Source of the DNA: Ectopseudomonas alcaliphila
Lineage (GTDB): Bacteria; Pseudomonadota; Gammaproteobacteria; Pseudomonadales; Pseudomonadaceae
Direction: 5' to 3'
Length of the DNA stretch: 64,000 nt
Assembly (NCBI RefSeq): GCF_900101755.1
Contig: NZ_FNAE01000005.1
Location: 124,001-188,000 of the forward strand
Shown here one piece after another: positions 51,882 to 60,683 of this stretch. Every line of letters starts with the position of its first letter. Position 1 is the first letter of the stretch. A program made the translations under genes and the position numbers. Below the pieces are notes generated by a model that was not told the origin of the DNA, did not search any database, and saw nothing but the letters and a program-made list of their open reading frames with translations.

Positions 51882-53132
51882 TTAGTGAGCCACGGCAGCG
51901 GCGCCGTGCTCGTCGATCAGTGCGCCGGTGTGAAAACGGTCGATGGAGAACGGCTTGGCCAGTGGGTGCATTTCACCCTTGGCCAGGCTGGCGGCGAACA
52001 CGTGACCCGAACCCGGCGTGGCCTTGAAGCCACCAGTACCCCAACCGCAGTTGAAGAACAGGTTGTCCACCGGGGTCTTGGAAATGATCGGGCAGGCGTC
52101 GGGGCTGGTATCGACGATGCCGCCCCACTGGCGATTCATGCGCACCCGCGAGAGCACCGGGAACATCTCGACGATGGCCTGCAGGGTGTGTTCGATGGTG
52201 CCGTAGGAGCCGCGCTGGCCGTAGCCGTTGTAACCGTCGATGCCGGCACCGATGACCAGGTCGCCCTTGTCCGACTGACTGATGTAGCCGTGCACGGCGT
52301 TGGACATGATCACGCTGTCGATGATTGGCTTGATCGGCTCGGATACCAGCGCCTGCAGCGGGTGCGATTCCAGCGGCAGGCGGAAGCCGGCGAGCCCCGC
52401 CATATGCCCGGAATTACCGGCAGTGACCACACCGACGCGCTTGGCACCAATGAAGCCCTTGTTGGTCTCGACACCGACCACCGCACCGTTCTGCTTGCGG
52501 AAACCGATCACCTCGGTGTTCTGGATCAGGTCGACGCCCAGGGCATCGGCGGCACGCGCGTAGCCCCAGGCCACGGCATCGTGACGGGCGACACCACCGC
52601 GACGCTGCACGGTGGAGCCCATCACCGGGTAACGGGTGTTCTTGCTGCAGTCGAGGTAGGGAATTTCCTCGGCCACCTGCTTGGCATCCAGCAACTCGCC
52701 ATCCACGCCGTTGAGGCGGTTGGCGCTGACACGGCGCTCGGCGTCGCGCATGTCCTGCAGGGTGTGGCAGAGGTTGTAGACGCCACGCTGGGAGAACATG
52801 ACGTTGTAGTTGATGTCCTGCGACAGACCTTCCCACAGCTTCATGGCGTGCTCGTAGAGCTGCGCGGACTCGTCCCACAGGTAGTTGGAACGCACGATGG
52901 TGGTGTTGCGCGCGGTGTTGCCGCCACCGAGCCAGCCCTTCTCGACCACGGCGACGTTCTTCACGCCGAATTCCTTGGCCAGGTAATAGGCCGTGGCCAG
53001 GCCGTGGCCGCCACCGCCGACGATGACCACGTCGTACACCGGCTTCGGCGTCGGGTTGCGCCACATGCGCTGCCAGTTCTCATGGTGGCTGAACGAGTGC
53101 TTGAACAGGCCGAAGCCGGAATAACGTTGCAT
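51882..53132 (-). CDS. soxB: Sarcosine oxidase beta subunit
   Basis: The catalytic flavin subunit, 416 residues: oxidises sarcosine to glycine, forming H2O2 and passing C1 to THF in the alpha subunit. The dinucleotide fold is [18 protein letters not shown] at 33-50; [18 protein letters not shown] and the C-terminal [16 protein letters not shown] are typical. AAGGAG lies 8 nt before the ATG at 53132. It follows glyA after 60 bp, so glyA-soxBDAG is probably one operon. Confidence 0.95.
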   Translation of the reverse strand: MQRYSGFGLFKHSFSHHENWQRMWRNPTPKPVYDVVIVGGGGHGLATAYYLAKEFGVKNVAVVEKGWLGGGNTARNTTIVRSNYLWDESAQLYEHAMKLWEGLSQDINYNVMFSQRGVYNLCHTLQDMRDAERRVSANRLNGVDGELLDAKQVAEEIPYLDCSKNTRYPVMGSTVQRRGGVARHDAVAWGYARAADALGVDLIQNTEVIGFRKQNGAVVGVETNKGFIGAKRVGVVTAGNSGHMAGLAGFRLPLESHPLQALVSEPIKPIIDSVIMSNAVHGYISQSDKGDLVIGAGIDGYNGYGQRGSYGTIEHTLQAIVEMFPVLSRVRMNRQWGGIVDTSPDACPIISKTPVDNLFFNCGWGTGGFKATPGSGHVFAASLAKGEMHPLAKPFSIDRFHTGALIDEHGAAAVAH

Positions 53133-53192
53133 GAAGATGCTCCTTGAATCTGTTCTCGAACGCCTGACCTGTAGGAGCCAGCGCAGAAGGCT

Positions 53193-54446
53193 TTAGCGAT
53201 AAACCGGGTAATCCGCGCACAGCCCGGCCACCAGTTTGGCCACCTGCGCCTCGACGTCAGCATCGCCGAGGTGATCGAGGATGTCGCAGATCCAACCGGC
53301 CAGCGCCTCGCACTGGGCGACCTTGAAGCCACGGGTGGTGACCGCCGGCGTACCGATGCGGATGCCCGAGGTGACGAAGGGCGATTGCGGATCGTTGGGC
53401 ACGGCGTTCTTGTTCACGGTGATGCCGGCACGGCCGAGGGCGGCGTCGGCCTCCTTGCCGGTCAGGCCCTGTTTGATCAGGCTGAGCAGGAACAGGTGGT
53501 TGTCGGTGCCGCCGGAGACCACCTCGTAGCCGCGCTCGATGAACACCCGCGCCATGGCCTGGGCGTTGTCGATGACCTGCTGCTGGTAGGCCTTGAACTC
53601 GGGCTCCATGGCTTCCTTGAAGCACACCGCCTTGGCCGCGATGACGTGCATCAGCGGCCCCCCCTGGGCGCCCGGGAACACCGCAGAGTTGAGTTTCTTC
53701 TCGATCTCTTCGTTCTTGCGCGCCAGGATCAGGCCGCCACGCGGACCGCGCAGGGTCTTGTGCGTGGTGGTGGTGACCACGTCGGCGAAGGGAATCGGGT
53801 TCGGGTACAGACCGGCGGCGACCAGACCGGCAACGTGGGCCATGTCGACGAACAGCAGCGCCCCGACCTTGTCGGCGATGGCGCGAAAACGCGGGAAATC
53901 CAGGGTCTTGGAGTAGGCGGAGAAGCCAGCGACGATGATCTTCGGCTTGTGCTCGACGGCCAGGCGCTCGACCTCGTCGTAATCGATCAACCCGGTGGCG
54001 GTATCCAGGCCGTATTGCACGGCGTTGTATAGCTTGCCCGAGGACGACACCTTGGCGCCGTGGGTCAGGTGGCCGCCGTGGGCCAGGCTCATGCCAAGGA
54101 TGGTGTCGCCAGCGTTGAGCAACGCCAGGTAGACGGCGCTGTTGGCCGAGGAACCGGAGTGCGGCTGGACGTTGGCGTAGTCGGCGCCGAACAGCGCCTT
54201 GGCGCGGTCGATGGCGAGCTGCTCGACCTTGTCGACGTACTCGCAGCCACCGTAATAGCGCTTGCCCGGATAACCTTCGGCGTACTTGTTGGTCAGGCCG
54301 CTGCCCTGCGCTTCCATCACACGCTGGCTGCAGTAGTTTTCCGAGGCGATCAGCTCGATGTGCTCTTCCTGACGGCGTTCTTCCTGATCGATCGCCGCGA
54401 GCAACTCGTCGTCGTAACCCTGAATCTGATCCTGCTTGCTGAACAT
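53193..54446 (-). CDS. glyA: Serine hydroxymethyltransferase
   Basis: PLP enzyme joining glycine and 5,10-methylene-THF into serine, turning both products of sarcosine oxidation into serine. The PLP lysine is in [16 protein letters not shown], and [23 protein letters not shown] is the family signature. 417 residues from the ATG at 54446 ([15 protein letters not shown]) with AGGAGAG upstream; the frame extension to 54644 is not coding-like. It leads the sox genes, as glyA1 does in P. aeruginosa, where the regulator SouR controls it. Confidence 0.96.
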   Translation of the reverse strand: MFSKQDQIQGYDDELLAAIDQEERRQEEHIELIASENYCSQRVMEAQGSGLTNKYAEGYPGKRYYGGCEYVDKVEQLAIDRAKALFGADYANVQPHSGSSANSAVYLALLNAGDTILGMSLAHGGHLTHGAKVSSSGKLYNAVQYGLDTATGLIDYDEVERLAVEHKPKIIVAGFSAYSKTLDFPRFRAIADKVGALLFVDMAHVAGLVAAGLYPNPIPFADVVTTTTHKTLRGPRGGLILARKNEEIEKKLNSAVFPGAQGGPLMHVIAAKAVCFKEAMEPEFKAYQQQVIDNAQAMARVFIERGYEVVSGGTDNHLFLLSLIKQGLTGKEADAALGRAGITVNKNAVPNDPQSPFVTSGIRIGTPAVTTRGFKVAQCEALAGWICDILDHLGDADVEAQVAKLVAGLCADYPVYR

Positions 54447-55140
54447 CTCGACTCTCCTGCGGCGCCTGTGGGCGGCGGTCGTGGACGGGCGGGCCGGCAA
54501 GGCCCTGTGCAGCGATGGTAGGGCCGCCCCTGCCCCCTCAAATGCCTGCCAACGCCGCGAGAGCATTCGTTTGCGACATGCCCTTGTCGCAATCAGGCGC
54601 GTCGGGATCAGTTCGTTGTTTTGCGCACAGATAACGGGGATCAAGCTGTGGATAAACCGTGCATAGCACGCGTAGCCTCAGCACCCGCAAGGGTTTCCGG
54701 GCAAAGGTCATTTCCTGATCGATATCAAGCAGTTAACAACGCAGAGCATGCACAGAAAGCGTGGACTAGCCTGTGGAAAAGCTGTCAGCAGATGCCTGCA
54801 GGCCCTGTACGCGCTGAGTTCTGGAGCGCTGTTCGCTATCCGTACGCCCAGGCAGATGGGCTGGCTTATCCACCAGCGACAGAGGCGAGAGAGGGGGAAC
54901 GACTGGGGATATGCACAGAAGATGTGGATGAAACTGTGCATAGGCTGTTCGACCAGCGCTCGCGGCCAGCGCTGCCGCGGCCTGCCGGAAAGCGGATAAA
55001 AAACGAACAGGATCAAGGAGATAGATCAGGCTTGTGCACAAATACTGTGGGCGCCGCTGTGCACTGCCTGTGGACACTCAGCGCCAGGCCAGAGCCTGCG
55101 GGGCTCCGGCGCCAGCGCGCGCTATTTGCTCAACAAAGCA
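54447..55140. other. 694-bp gene-free region rich in DnaA-box-like motifs, upstream of glyA
   Basis: No credible ORF. It holds a perfect DnaA box TGTGGATAA (54647-54655) and a series of near-matches: TTGCGCACA (54621), TGTGGAAAA (54772), TTATCCACC (54866), ATATGCACA (54909), TGTGGATGA (54923), TGTGCATAG (54935), TGTGGACAC (55069), plus the palindrome TTGTGCACAA (55032). Nearer glyA is the perfect inverted repeat TTGCGACA-N6-TGTCGCAA (54571-54592). The region must hold the glyA promoter. Confidence 0.65.
54571..54592. promoter_or_regulatory. Perfect inverted repeat upstream of glyA (candidate operator)
   Basis: TTGCGACA-N6-TGTCGCAA, centred about 135 bp upstream of the glyA ATG. The size and symmetry suit a dimeric regulator; the AraC-family SouR, which controls glyA1-sox in P. 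aeruginosa, is a candidate but I cannot confirm its site from memory. GCGACA (58062) and TGTCGC (58133) hexamers also occur between gbcA and gbcB. Confidence 0.45.
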
Positions 55141-55440
55141 TCATGGCTTGAGCTTGCCACTGCAGCTGCTGGACGCATTCACCAGGCGCTGCTGCATGGC
55201 AGGGTCGGGTGGAGATTGGCGGCTAATGGCCTGCAATTCAGCTTCGCTGAATTCCTGACTGACCTTGGTCGCAGCGCAGTCGCAATAAGCTCGCAGCTGT
55301 GGCTCCTCGTAGCCTGCCGGTGCGCCAGCGATGCACTGCTGAACGAACTCGGTCTTGGCGTTATCCGACCACTCGGCGGCGGAAACGGGCAGCGCCACGG
55401 CCAGCGGCAGGGCAAGGGCGAGCAGGTGACGATAAGTCAT
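55141..55440 (-). CDS. Small secreted protein (PA5414-like), function unknown
   Basis: A 99-residue exported protein: signal peptide MTYRHLLALALPLAVALPVSA (cleavage near 21), then a mature domain with four Cys (FVQQCIAGAPAGYEEPQLRAYCDCAATK and SSSCSGK), a disulfide-bonded helical fold. AAGGAG lies 6 nt before the ATG at 55440. It keeps its place between glyA and the threonine aldolase gene as in P. aeruginosa, which suggests a link to the pathway, but no role is known. Confidence 0.85.
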   Translation of the reverse strand: MTYRHLLALALPLAVALPVSAAEWSDNAKTEFVQQCIAGAPAGYEEPQLRAYCDCAATKVSQEFSEAELQAISRQSPPDPAMQQRLVNASSSCSGKLKP

Positions 55441-55679
55441 AGGAAACTCCTTCTCTTGATTGCGGAGGGCGGATCGACTGCCGCCCTCTGGTAGGTGTGA
55501 ACCCTGCAGCAAGCCTCAAGTTCCATCTCCGAGCCGAACGGTGGGCCACGAACCGACTCAGCAGTACGCTTCAGCGCAACAACTCGTCGCCGCGACGGAC
55601 GCCTGACAGACATCCTCAGGGTAAAGTGAGCGCTTTGTCGGCAGACCCGCCGGCAGGTTTTTTCAGAAGGAACGCGCCA

Positions 55680-56720
55680 ATGCCCGACAATGCCCAGCAA
55701 TTCGCCAGCGACAACTACTCCGGCATCTGTCCCGAAGCCTGGGCCGCCATGGCCGAGGCCAACCAGGGCCACCAGCGCGCCTATGGCGATGACGAATGGA
55801 CCGCGCGCGCCGCCGACCACTTCCGCCGCCTGTTCGAGACCGACTGCGAAGTGTTCTTTGCCTTCAACGGCACCGCCGCCAACTCCCTGGCCCTGGCTTC
55901 GTTGTGCCAGAGCTATCACAGCGTGATCTGCTCGGAAACCGCTCACGTCGAGACCGACGAATGCGGCGCGCCGGAGTTCTTCTCCAACGGCTCCAAGCTG
56001 CTGCTGGCCAACACCGACAACGGCAAGCTGACGCCGCAAGCGATCCGCGAGATCGCCCTCAAGCGCCAGGACATCCACTACCCGAAGCCGCGCGTGGTCA
56101 CCCTCACCCAGGCCACCGAAGTCGGCACCGTGTACCGCCCGGAAGAAGTCCGCGCCATCAGCCAGATCTGCAAGGAGCTGAATCTCAACCTGCACATGGA
56201 CGGCGCGCGCTTCTCCAATGCCTGCGCCTTCCTTGGCTGCAGCCCGGCGGAGCTGACCTGGAAGGCTGGCGTCGATGTGTTGTGCTTCGGTGGCACCAAG
56301 AACGGCATGGCGGTGGGTGAAGCCATTGTCTTCTTCAACAAGGATCTGGCCGAAGACTTCGACTACCGCTGCAAGCAGGCCGGCCAGTTGGCCTCGAAGA
56401 TGCGCTACCTGTCGGCCCCCTGGGTCGGCATCCTGCAGGACGATGCCTGGCTGAAATACGCCAACCATGCCAACCGCTGCGCGCAGTTGCTCGCCGAACT
56501 GGTGACAGATGTACCCGGCGTCAGCCTGATGTTCCCCGTGGAAGCCAACGGCGTGTTCCTGCAACTGTCGGAGCCGGCCATCGCCGCTCTCACCGCCCGC
56601 GGCTGGCGTTTCTACACCTTCATCGGCGCCGGTGGCGCGCGCTTCATGTGCAGCTGGGATACCGACGAAGCCCGCGTGCGCCAGCTGGCCGCCGATATCC
56701 GTGAAGTGATGAGCGCCTGA
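55680..56720 (+). CDS. ltaE: Low-specificity L-threonine aldolase
   Basis: PLP enzyme splitting L-threonine and L-allo-threonine into glycine and acetaldehyde (reversible). The 346 residues begin MPDNAQQFASDNYSG at the ATG 55680, with AAGGA 8 nt upstream; the longer frame from 55497 is non-coding. The PLP lysine is in VLCFGGTKNGMAVGEAIVFF, and LHMDGARFSNA is the substrate/cofactor segment. It feeds or drains the glycine pool of the sarcosine and betaine pathway. P. aeruginosa ltaA is the same gene. Confidence 0.94.
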   Translation: MPDNAQQFASDNYSGICPEAWAAMAEANQGHQRAYGDDEWTARAADHFRRLFETDCEVFFAFNGTAANSLALASLCQSYHSVICSETAHVETDECGAPEFFSNGSKLLLANTDNGKLTPQAIREIALKRQDIHYPKPRVVTLTQATEVGTVYRPEEVRAISQICKELNLNLHMDGARFSNACAFLGCSPAELTWKAGVDVLCFGGTKNGMAVGEAIVFFNKDLAEDFDYRCKQAGQLASKMRYLSAPWVGILQDDAWLKYANHANRCAQLLAELVTDVPGVSLMFPVEANGVFLQLSEPAIAALTARGWRFYTFIGAGGARFMCSWDTDEARVRQLAADIREVMSA

Positions 56721-56736
56721 GCGACGCCATGACGGC

Positions 56737-56825
56737 CCCTGCGGGAGGGGCTTCAGCCGCGACCGTAGTAGCCCAGATGCAATCCGGGAAAATGGACCAA
56801 TAGCCCCGGATTTCATCTGGACTAC
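56737..56825. repeat. REP elements between ltaE and gbcB
   Basis: GGGAGGGGCTTCAGCCGCGA-type half-unit (56751-56764) followed by a GTAGCCCAGATGCAATCC / GGATTTCATCTGGACTAC doublet (56768-56825) between two convergent genes. Confidence 0.65.
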
Positions 56826-56877
56826 AGCCCCGCAGGGTGCGCTACGCGCAACAGCGCCCTGCGAGCCAACGTGACGA

Positions 56878-57981
56878 TCAATAGTCGATCGCCACATCCC
56901 CTTTCGGCACGCTGCAACACGACAGGATGTAGCCCTCGGCCACATCCTCGTCGGTGATGCCGCCGTTGTGCTCCATCTCCACTTCGCCTGCCGTCTTCAT
57001 CACCTTGCAGGTGCCGCAAATGCCCATGCCACAGGCCTTGGGAATGTGCAGGCCGAGCTTGGCGGCGGCGGCGTGAACGGTCTCGCCGGGAGCAACGCGG
57101 ATGCTCTTGCCGGTGCTGACGAACTCCACCTGGTGCAGATCCGCAAGTGGCACATCCGGCGCGTCGGCGGCTTCGGCCGCCAACTCCTTGACCTCGGCGC
57201 GAATCTCCGGCGGTGTCGGGCCGAAGGCTTCTTCGTGATAACGGCTCATATCGTAGCCGTTGCCTTGCAGCAGGTGCTTGATGGCACTCATGTAGGGCGT
57301 CGGACCGCAGCAGAAGATCTCGCGCTCGAGGTAATCCGGGGCGATCAGTTCCAGCATCGGCTTGTTCAGATAACCGCGATAACCGGCCCAGGATTCGCCC
57401 AGGCCGTGCTTCTCGCAGATAACGTGCAGGCTGAAGTTGTTGATGCGCGCCGCCATGTGCTCCAGCTCGCGCTGATAGATGATGTCCTTCGGCGAACGGG
57501 CGCTGTGCACGAAGACCATGTCGACATTGGCGTTGGTGTCGTAGAACCAGCGCGCCATCGACATCACCGGGGTGATGCCGACACCGCCGGAAAGAAACAG
57601 CACCCTTTCGGTGGGAAAATCGATAGCGTTGAACAGGCCCACCGGCCCATGCACCGGCACTTCGTCGCCTTCCTTGAGGTTGTCGTGCAGCCAATTCGAC
57701 ACCTTGCCGCCCGGCACCCGCTTGATGGTGATGGAGAAACTGTAAGGCACCGAAGGCGAGCTGGAGATGGTGTAGGAACGCATGATCGGCTGGCCGTCGA
57801 TCTCCAGTTCGAGGGTGACGAACTGCCCCGGCTTGAAGAAGAACAGCACTGGCTGATCAGCCATGAAACAGAAGGTGCGTACGTCCCAGGTTTCCTGGAT
57901 CACCTTGACGCAACGCACCAGATGGCGGCCGTTGGTCCAGGTCTGCGTCGTAACTGGATTGAGGAAGGCGTTGGTGCTCAT
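56878..57981 (-). CDS. gbcB: Glycine betaine demethylase, reductase component
   Basis: Passes electrons from NAD(P)H to GbcA. 367 residues: FAD-binding barrel with RSYTISSSPSVP at about 68-79, NAD domain with LFLSGGVGITPVMSMARWF at about 127-145, and a C-terminal plant-type 2Fe-2S ferredoxin with ACGMGICGTCKVMK and a late Cys (LSCCSVPKG). GGAGAG precedes the ATG at 57981. Divergent from gbcA, sharing a 313-bp control region. Confidence 0.94.
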   Translation of the reverse strand: MSTNAFLNPVTTQTWTNGRHLVRCVKVIQETWDVRTFCFMADQPVLFFFKPGQFVTLELEIDGQPIMRSYTISSSPSVPYSFSITIKRVPGGKVSNWLHDNLKEGDEVPVHGPVGLFNAIDFPTERVLFLSGGVGITPVMSMARWFYDTNANVDMVFVHSARSPKDIIYQRELEHMAARINNFSLHVICEKHGLGESWAGYRGYLNKPMLELIAPDYLEREIFCCGPTPYMSAIKHLLQGNGYDMSRYHEEAFGPTPPEIRAEVKELAAEAADAPDVPLADLHQVEFVSTGKSIRVAPGETVHAAAAKLGLHIPKACGMGICGTCKVMKTAGEVEMEHNGGITDEDVAEGYILSCCSVPKGDVAIDY

Positions 57982-58294
57982 GAACGGCTCTCCACGCGAC
58001 CGGATATCGGCCCATATGCGGCGGATTGTGCGAAAGGCCGCCGGCCGTCATTTATCTGCCAGCGACATCCGCATGCTTATCGCGACCTGGCCGATAGCAC
58101 GGGGCCTGGCGCGTCGGAAACAAATCCGGCCATGTCGCCCATGGATAAGGTTTTACCTGTTGCCGGCTCCACACTCCGCCTCACCAGCATGCACGCCCAT
58201 CGCAGGCAGCAGCGATTGATCGAGACCTTGCGGCACACACCGTATCAGCCACTATTTCCGGCAGGCGCAAAGCGCCCGCCAATGAGGAGCCACC
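57982..58294. promoter_or_regulatory. gbcB-gbcA divergent control region
   Basis: A 313-bp region with promoters for both genes. Hexamers GCGACA (58062-58067) and TGTCGC (58133-58138) lie in inverse orientation. In P. aeruginosa both genes are activated by the AraC-family regulator GbdR in response to betaine and dimethylglycine; I did not locate a site I could confirm. Confidence 0.5.
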
Positions 58295-59587
58295 ATGGAC
58301 TGCACCCAAAACCTGAGCCTGGGCGACCCGCTGGAGCCCGTCCGCAAGGCCACCGCACAGATGCTGAACGAGCGCGACCACAGTTTCTCCCTGCCGCAGC
58401 CGTTCTACAGCGACGAACGCCTGTTCCAGGTCGACATGCAGGAGATCTTCCACAAGGAATGGCTAATCGCCGGTATGACCTGCGAAATCCCGGCCAAGGG
58501 CAACTTCCTGACCCTGCAGATCGGCGACAACCCGATCCTGGTCATCCGCGGCGCTGAAGGACAGATCCATGCCTTCCACAACGTCTGCCGTCACCGTGGC
58601 TCGCGTCTGTGCGTATCGGACAAGGGCAAGGTCGCCAAGCTCGTGTGCCCATACCACCAGTGGACCTACGAGCTGGATGGCCGCCTGCTGTTCGCCGGCA
58701 CCGAAATGGGCGCTGACTTCGACCTCAAGGACTACAGCCTGAAACCGGTGCAGTGCAAGACCGCTGGCGGCTACATCTTCATCTCCCTGGCGGAAAACCC
58801 GCCAGCCATCGACGAGTTCCTCGCCACCCTGGCGCATTACATGGAACCCTACGACATGGAGAACGCCAAGGTGGCCGTGCAGACCACCCTGATGGAAAAG
58901 GCCAACTGGAAGCTGGTACTAGAGAACAACCGCGAGTGCTACCACTGCAATGGCTCGCACCCGGAACTGCTCAACACCCTGCTGGAATGGGATGACGTCA
59001 CCGACCCACGCGCCAGCCAGGCGTTCAAGGATCAGGTGGCCGAATGCACCACCCGCTGGGACAAGGACAAGATCCCCTACGCCCACGCCAGCTTCGGTCT
59101 GCGCAACCGCATCGTGCGCATGCCCCTGCTCAAGGGCACCGTATCCATGACCATGGATGGCAAACAGGGCTGCAAGAAACTGATGGGCCGCATCACCGAC
59201 CCGGATCTGGGCTCCATGCGCATCCTGCACCTGCCGCATTCGTGGAACCACTGCATGGGCGACCACATGATCGTCTTCACCGTGTGGCCGATCAGCGCGC
59301 AGGAAACCATGGTCACCACCAAATGGCTGGTGCATAAAGACGCGGTCGAAGGCGTCGACTACGACGTCGCCCGCTTGCGCCAGGTGTGGGACGCCACCAA
59401 CGACCAGGACCGCCGCCTGGCCGAAGAAAACCAGCGCGGCATCAACTCCACCGCCTACCAGCCCGGCCCGTACTCCAAGACCTACGAGTTCGGTGTGATC
59501 AACTTCCTCGACTGGTACAGCGAGCGCATGCTCAACAACCTGGGCGACACCCCGGCGCAATCGCTGCGCCAGGTGGCGGGCGAGTGA
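58295..59587 (+). CDS. gbcA: Glycine betaine demethylase, Rieske oxygenase component
   Basis: Catalyses O2-dependent demethylation of glycine betaine to dimethylglycine, releasing formaldehyde. 430 residues. The Rieske 2Fe-2S ligands are C98/H100 (NVCRHRG) and C118/H121 (LVCPYHQWTY). The mononuclear iron site includes NNRECYHCNGSHPE near 212-225. GAGGAG lies 5 nt before the ATG. Its last base overlaps a 24-residue ORF (59587-59661). Confidence 0.95.
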   Translation: MDCTQNLSLGDPLEPVRKATAQMLNERDHSFSLPQPFYSDERLFQVDMQEIFHKEWLIAGMTCEIPAKGNFLTLQIGDNPILVIRGAEGQIHAFHNVCRHRGSRLCVSDKGKVAKLVCPYHQWTYELDGRLLFAGTEMGADFDLKDYSLKPVQCKTAGGYIFISLAENPPAIDEFLATLAHYMEPYDMENAKVAVQTTLMEKANWKLVLENNRECYHCNGSHPELLNTLLEWDDVTDPRASQAFKDQVAECTTRWDKDKIPYAHASFGLRNRIVRMPLLKGTVSMTMDGKQGCKKLMGRITDPDLGSMRILHLPHSWNHCMGDHMIVFTVWPISAQETMVTTKWLVHKDAVEGVDYDVARLRQVWDATNDQDRRLAEENQRGINSTAYQPGPYSKTYEFGVINFLDWYSERMLNNLGDTPAQSLRQVAGE

Positions 59588-59661
59588 TGACGCTCAGCCT
59601 GCTGGTGGTGATCGGGCTGGCAGCCTATGGGCTGCTGGCCTGCAGGCCGCGATACGACTGA
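59587..59661 (+). CDS. Possible 24-residue membrane micropeptide after gbcA
   Basis: MTLSLLVVIGLAAYGLLACRPRYD: one hydrophobic helix with a basic tail. Its ATG shares a base with the gbcA stop (TGATG), an arrangement that allows re-initiation, and a strong terminator follows 5 bp after its stop, so the gene end and operon end agree. Too short for gene finders. It could be a membrane partner of the betaine system or a chance ORF. Confidence 0.45.
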   Translation: MTLSLLVVIGLAAYGLLACRPRYD

Positions 59662-59666
59662 GCCTG

Positions 59667-59691
59667 CCCCCTGCCGGATGCAGGGGGTTTT
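59667..59691 (+). terminator. Rho-independent terminator of gbcA
   Basis: CCCCCTGC, 5-nt loop, GCAGGGGG, then TTTT. Confidence 0.85.
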
Positions 59692-59746
59692 CTGCGATCC
59701 AGACCTGATCTTCGAGTTCGTTGCCAGCTCTCAGCTGAATTGATCT

Positions 59747-60508
59747 CTAGGCTGAAGATGCCGCCTTCGCAGCTGAGATACGTGCTCGCTCACGACGTCT
59801 TTTGTTAGCCAGACTCAATCGACGCAACAGATGCCGTACCCGCCAACGTAACGGCTTATCGATGGCCGCGAGTAGTAGCGGGACTTCCTCAGCAAAGTCG
59901 ATGTCGTCCGTTTCATCATGAACGTCAACGAAGATGCGACGCTCAATGGCCTTGTTGTCATCCAGCGGCAACCCAGCCATCAATCTGTAAAACGCCCAAA
60001 AACTCTGATTCCCCGTGCGTTGATAGAACGCGATAACGTCGGCCAAAGCCAAACGCGCACGCTCTCGATCATCGGCAGCAATACGCACAGCGAATAGCTC
60101 ACCGTAGTCTTTGAAGGTGTAGGCACTTCGGCCATCACGCCCGTAGAAGTGCGTGTTCTCACACGCAAGAATCTTGGCTATAGCAGCCTCGGAGTAGTAA
60201 ACATCGCTGTAAAGCACCAGCAAGCCTCCCCCCCCGGCAAGCGCGTCCGCCGATAATAGACTGTGCGCTTTGGTGTCTCGCTGCAGCGGGCACCAGCTCA
60301 GAACCGGATATCGTGCCAGCGTTTCGCTTGCTGTCAGCAGCCAAGGCTGGCTCACGCCTCGCTCCTCGAGCAGGCGCAGCGTACGCCCCAGAAGGGTCTC
60401 ACCCCGTACTGAAATCAACTGTTTGGGAGCTGACTGTGAAGTCCAGCGCTCCTGCTTGATACCGCTCTCAGCGGCTAGAATCAAAACTGTCAGGCCATTC
60501 ATTGGCAT
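59747..60508 (-). CDS. Nucleotidyltransferase-like protein (GT-A fold)
   Basis: A 253-residue protein opening with LTVLILAAESGIKQER...APKQLISVRGETLLGRTLRLL, the nucleotide-binding pattern of sugar- or phosphocholine-nucleotidyltransferases, although the usual GxGxR is changed to ESGIK. LLVLYSDVYYSEAAI near 100 supplies a metal-binding Asp, and DVHDETDDIDFAEE near 215 resembles the closing motif. The C-terminal 25 residues are very basic (LLRRLSLANKRRRERARI). The ATG at 60508 has GGAGG 3 nt upstream; the next ATG (60502) is 9 nt away and also possible. GC is lower than in neighbours, and no capsule or LPS genes adjoin, so recent transfer is likely. Substrate unknown. Confidence 0.7.
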   Translation of the reverse strand: MPMNGLTVLILAAESGIKQERWTSQSAPKQLISVRGETLLGRTLRLLEERGVSQPWLLTASETLARYPVLSWCPLQRDTKAHSLLSADALAGGGGLLVLYSDVYYSEAAIAKILACENTHFYGRDGRSAYTFKDYGELFAVRIAADDRERARLALADVIAFYQRTGNQSFWAFYRLMAGLPLDDNKAIERRIFVDVHDETDDIDFAEEVPLLLAAIDKPLRWRVRHLLRRLSLANKRRRERARISAAKAASSA

Positions 60509-60617
60509 ACACCTCCCTACCAACACTTCGCGAGGCATTACGCCTAAAAACACAGGGTACTCGCGTCGAATGATATCAACTCGCGACTTAACAGACGCCC
60601 CAAAACCATCCTCGTAA

Positions 60618-60653
60618 CAAAAAGCCCCGCCAGATCGCTCTGGCGGGGCTTTT
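60618..60653. terminator. Bidirectional terminator at the end of typA
   Basis: A perfect 12-bp stem (AGCCCCGCCAGA / TCTGGCGGGGCT) with loop TCGC, A-run on the left and T-run on the right. It ends typA transcription 31 bp past the stop and also insulates the upstream side of the nucleotidyltransferase-like gene. Confidence 0.85.
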
Positions 60654-60683
60654 CATTTACAGCTCAAGACCAGTCGCTGAGCG

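Noticed and set aside
54621..55151. A 176-residue ORF in the glyA upstream region
   Set aside because: No protein-like composition; the region is dominated by DnaA-box-like motifs.
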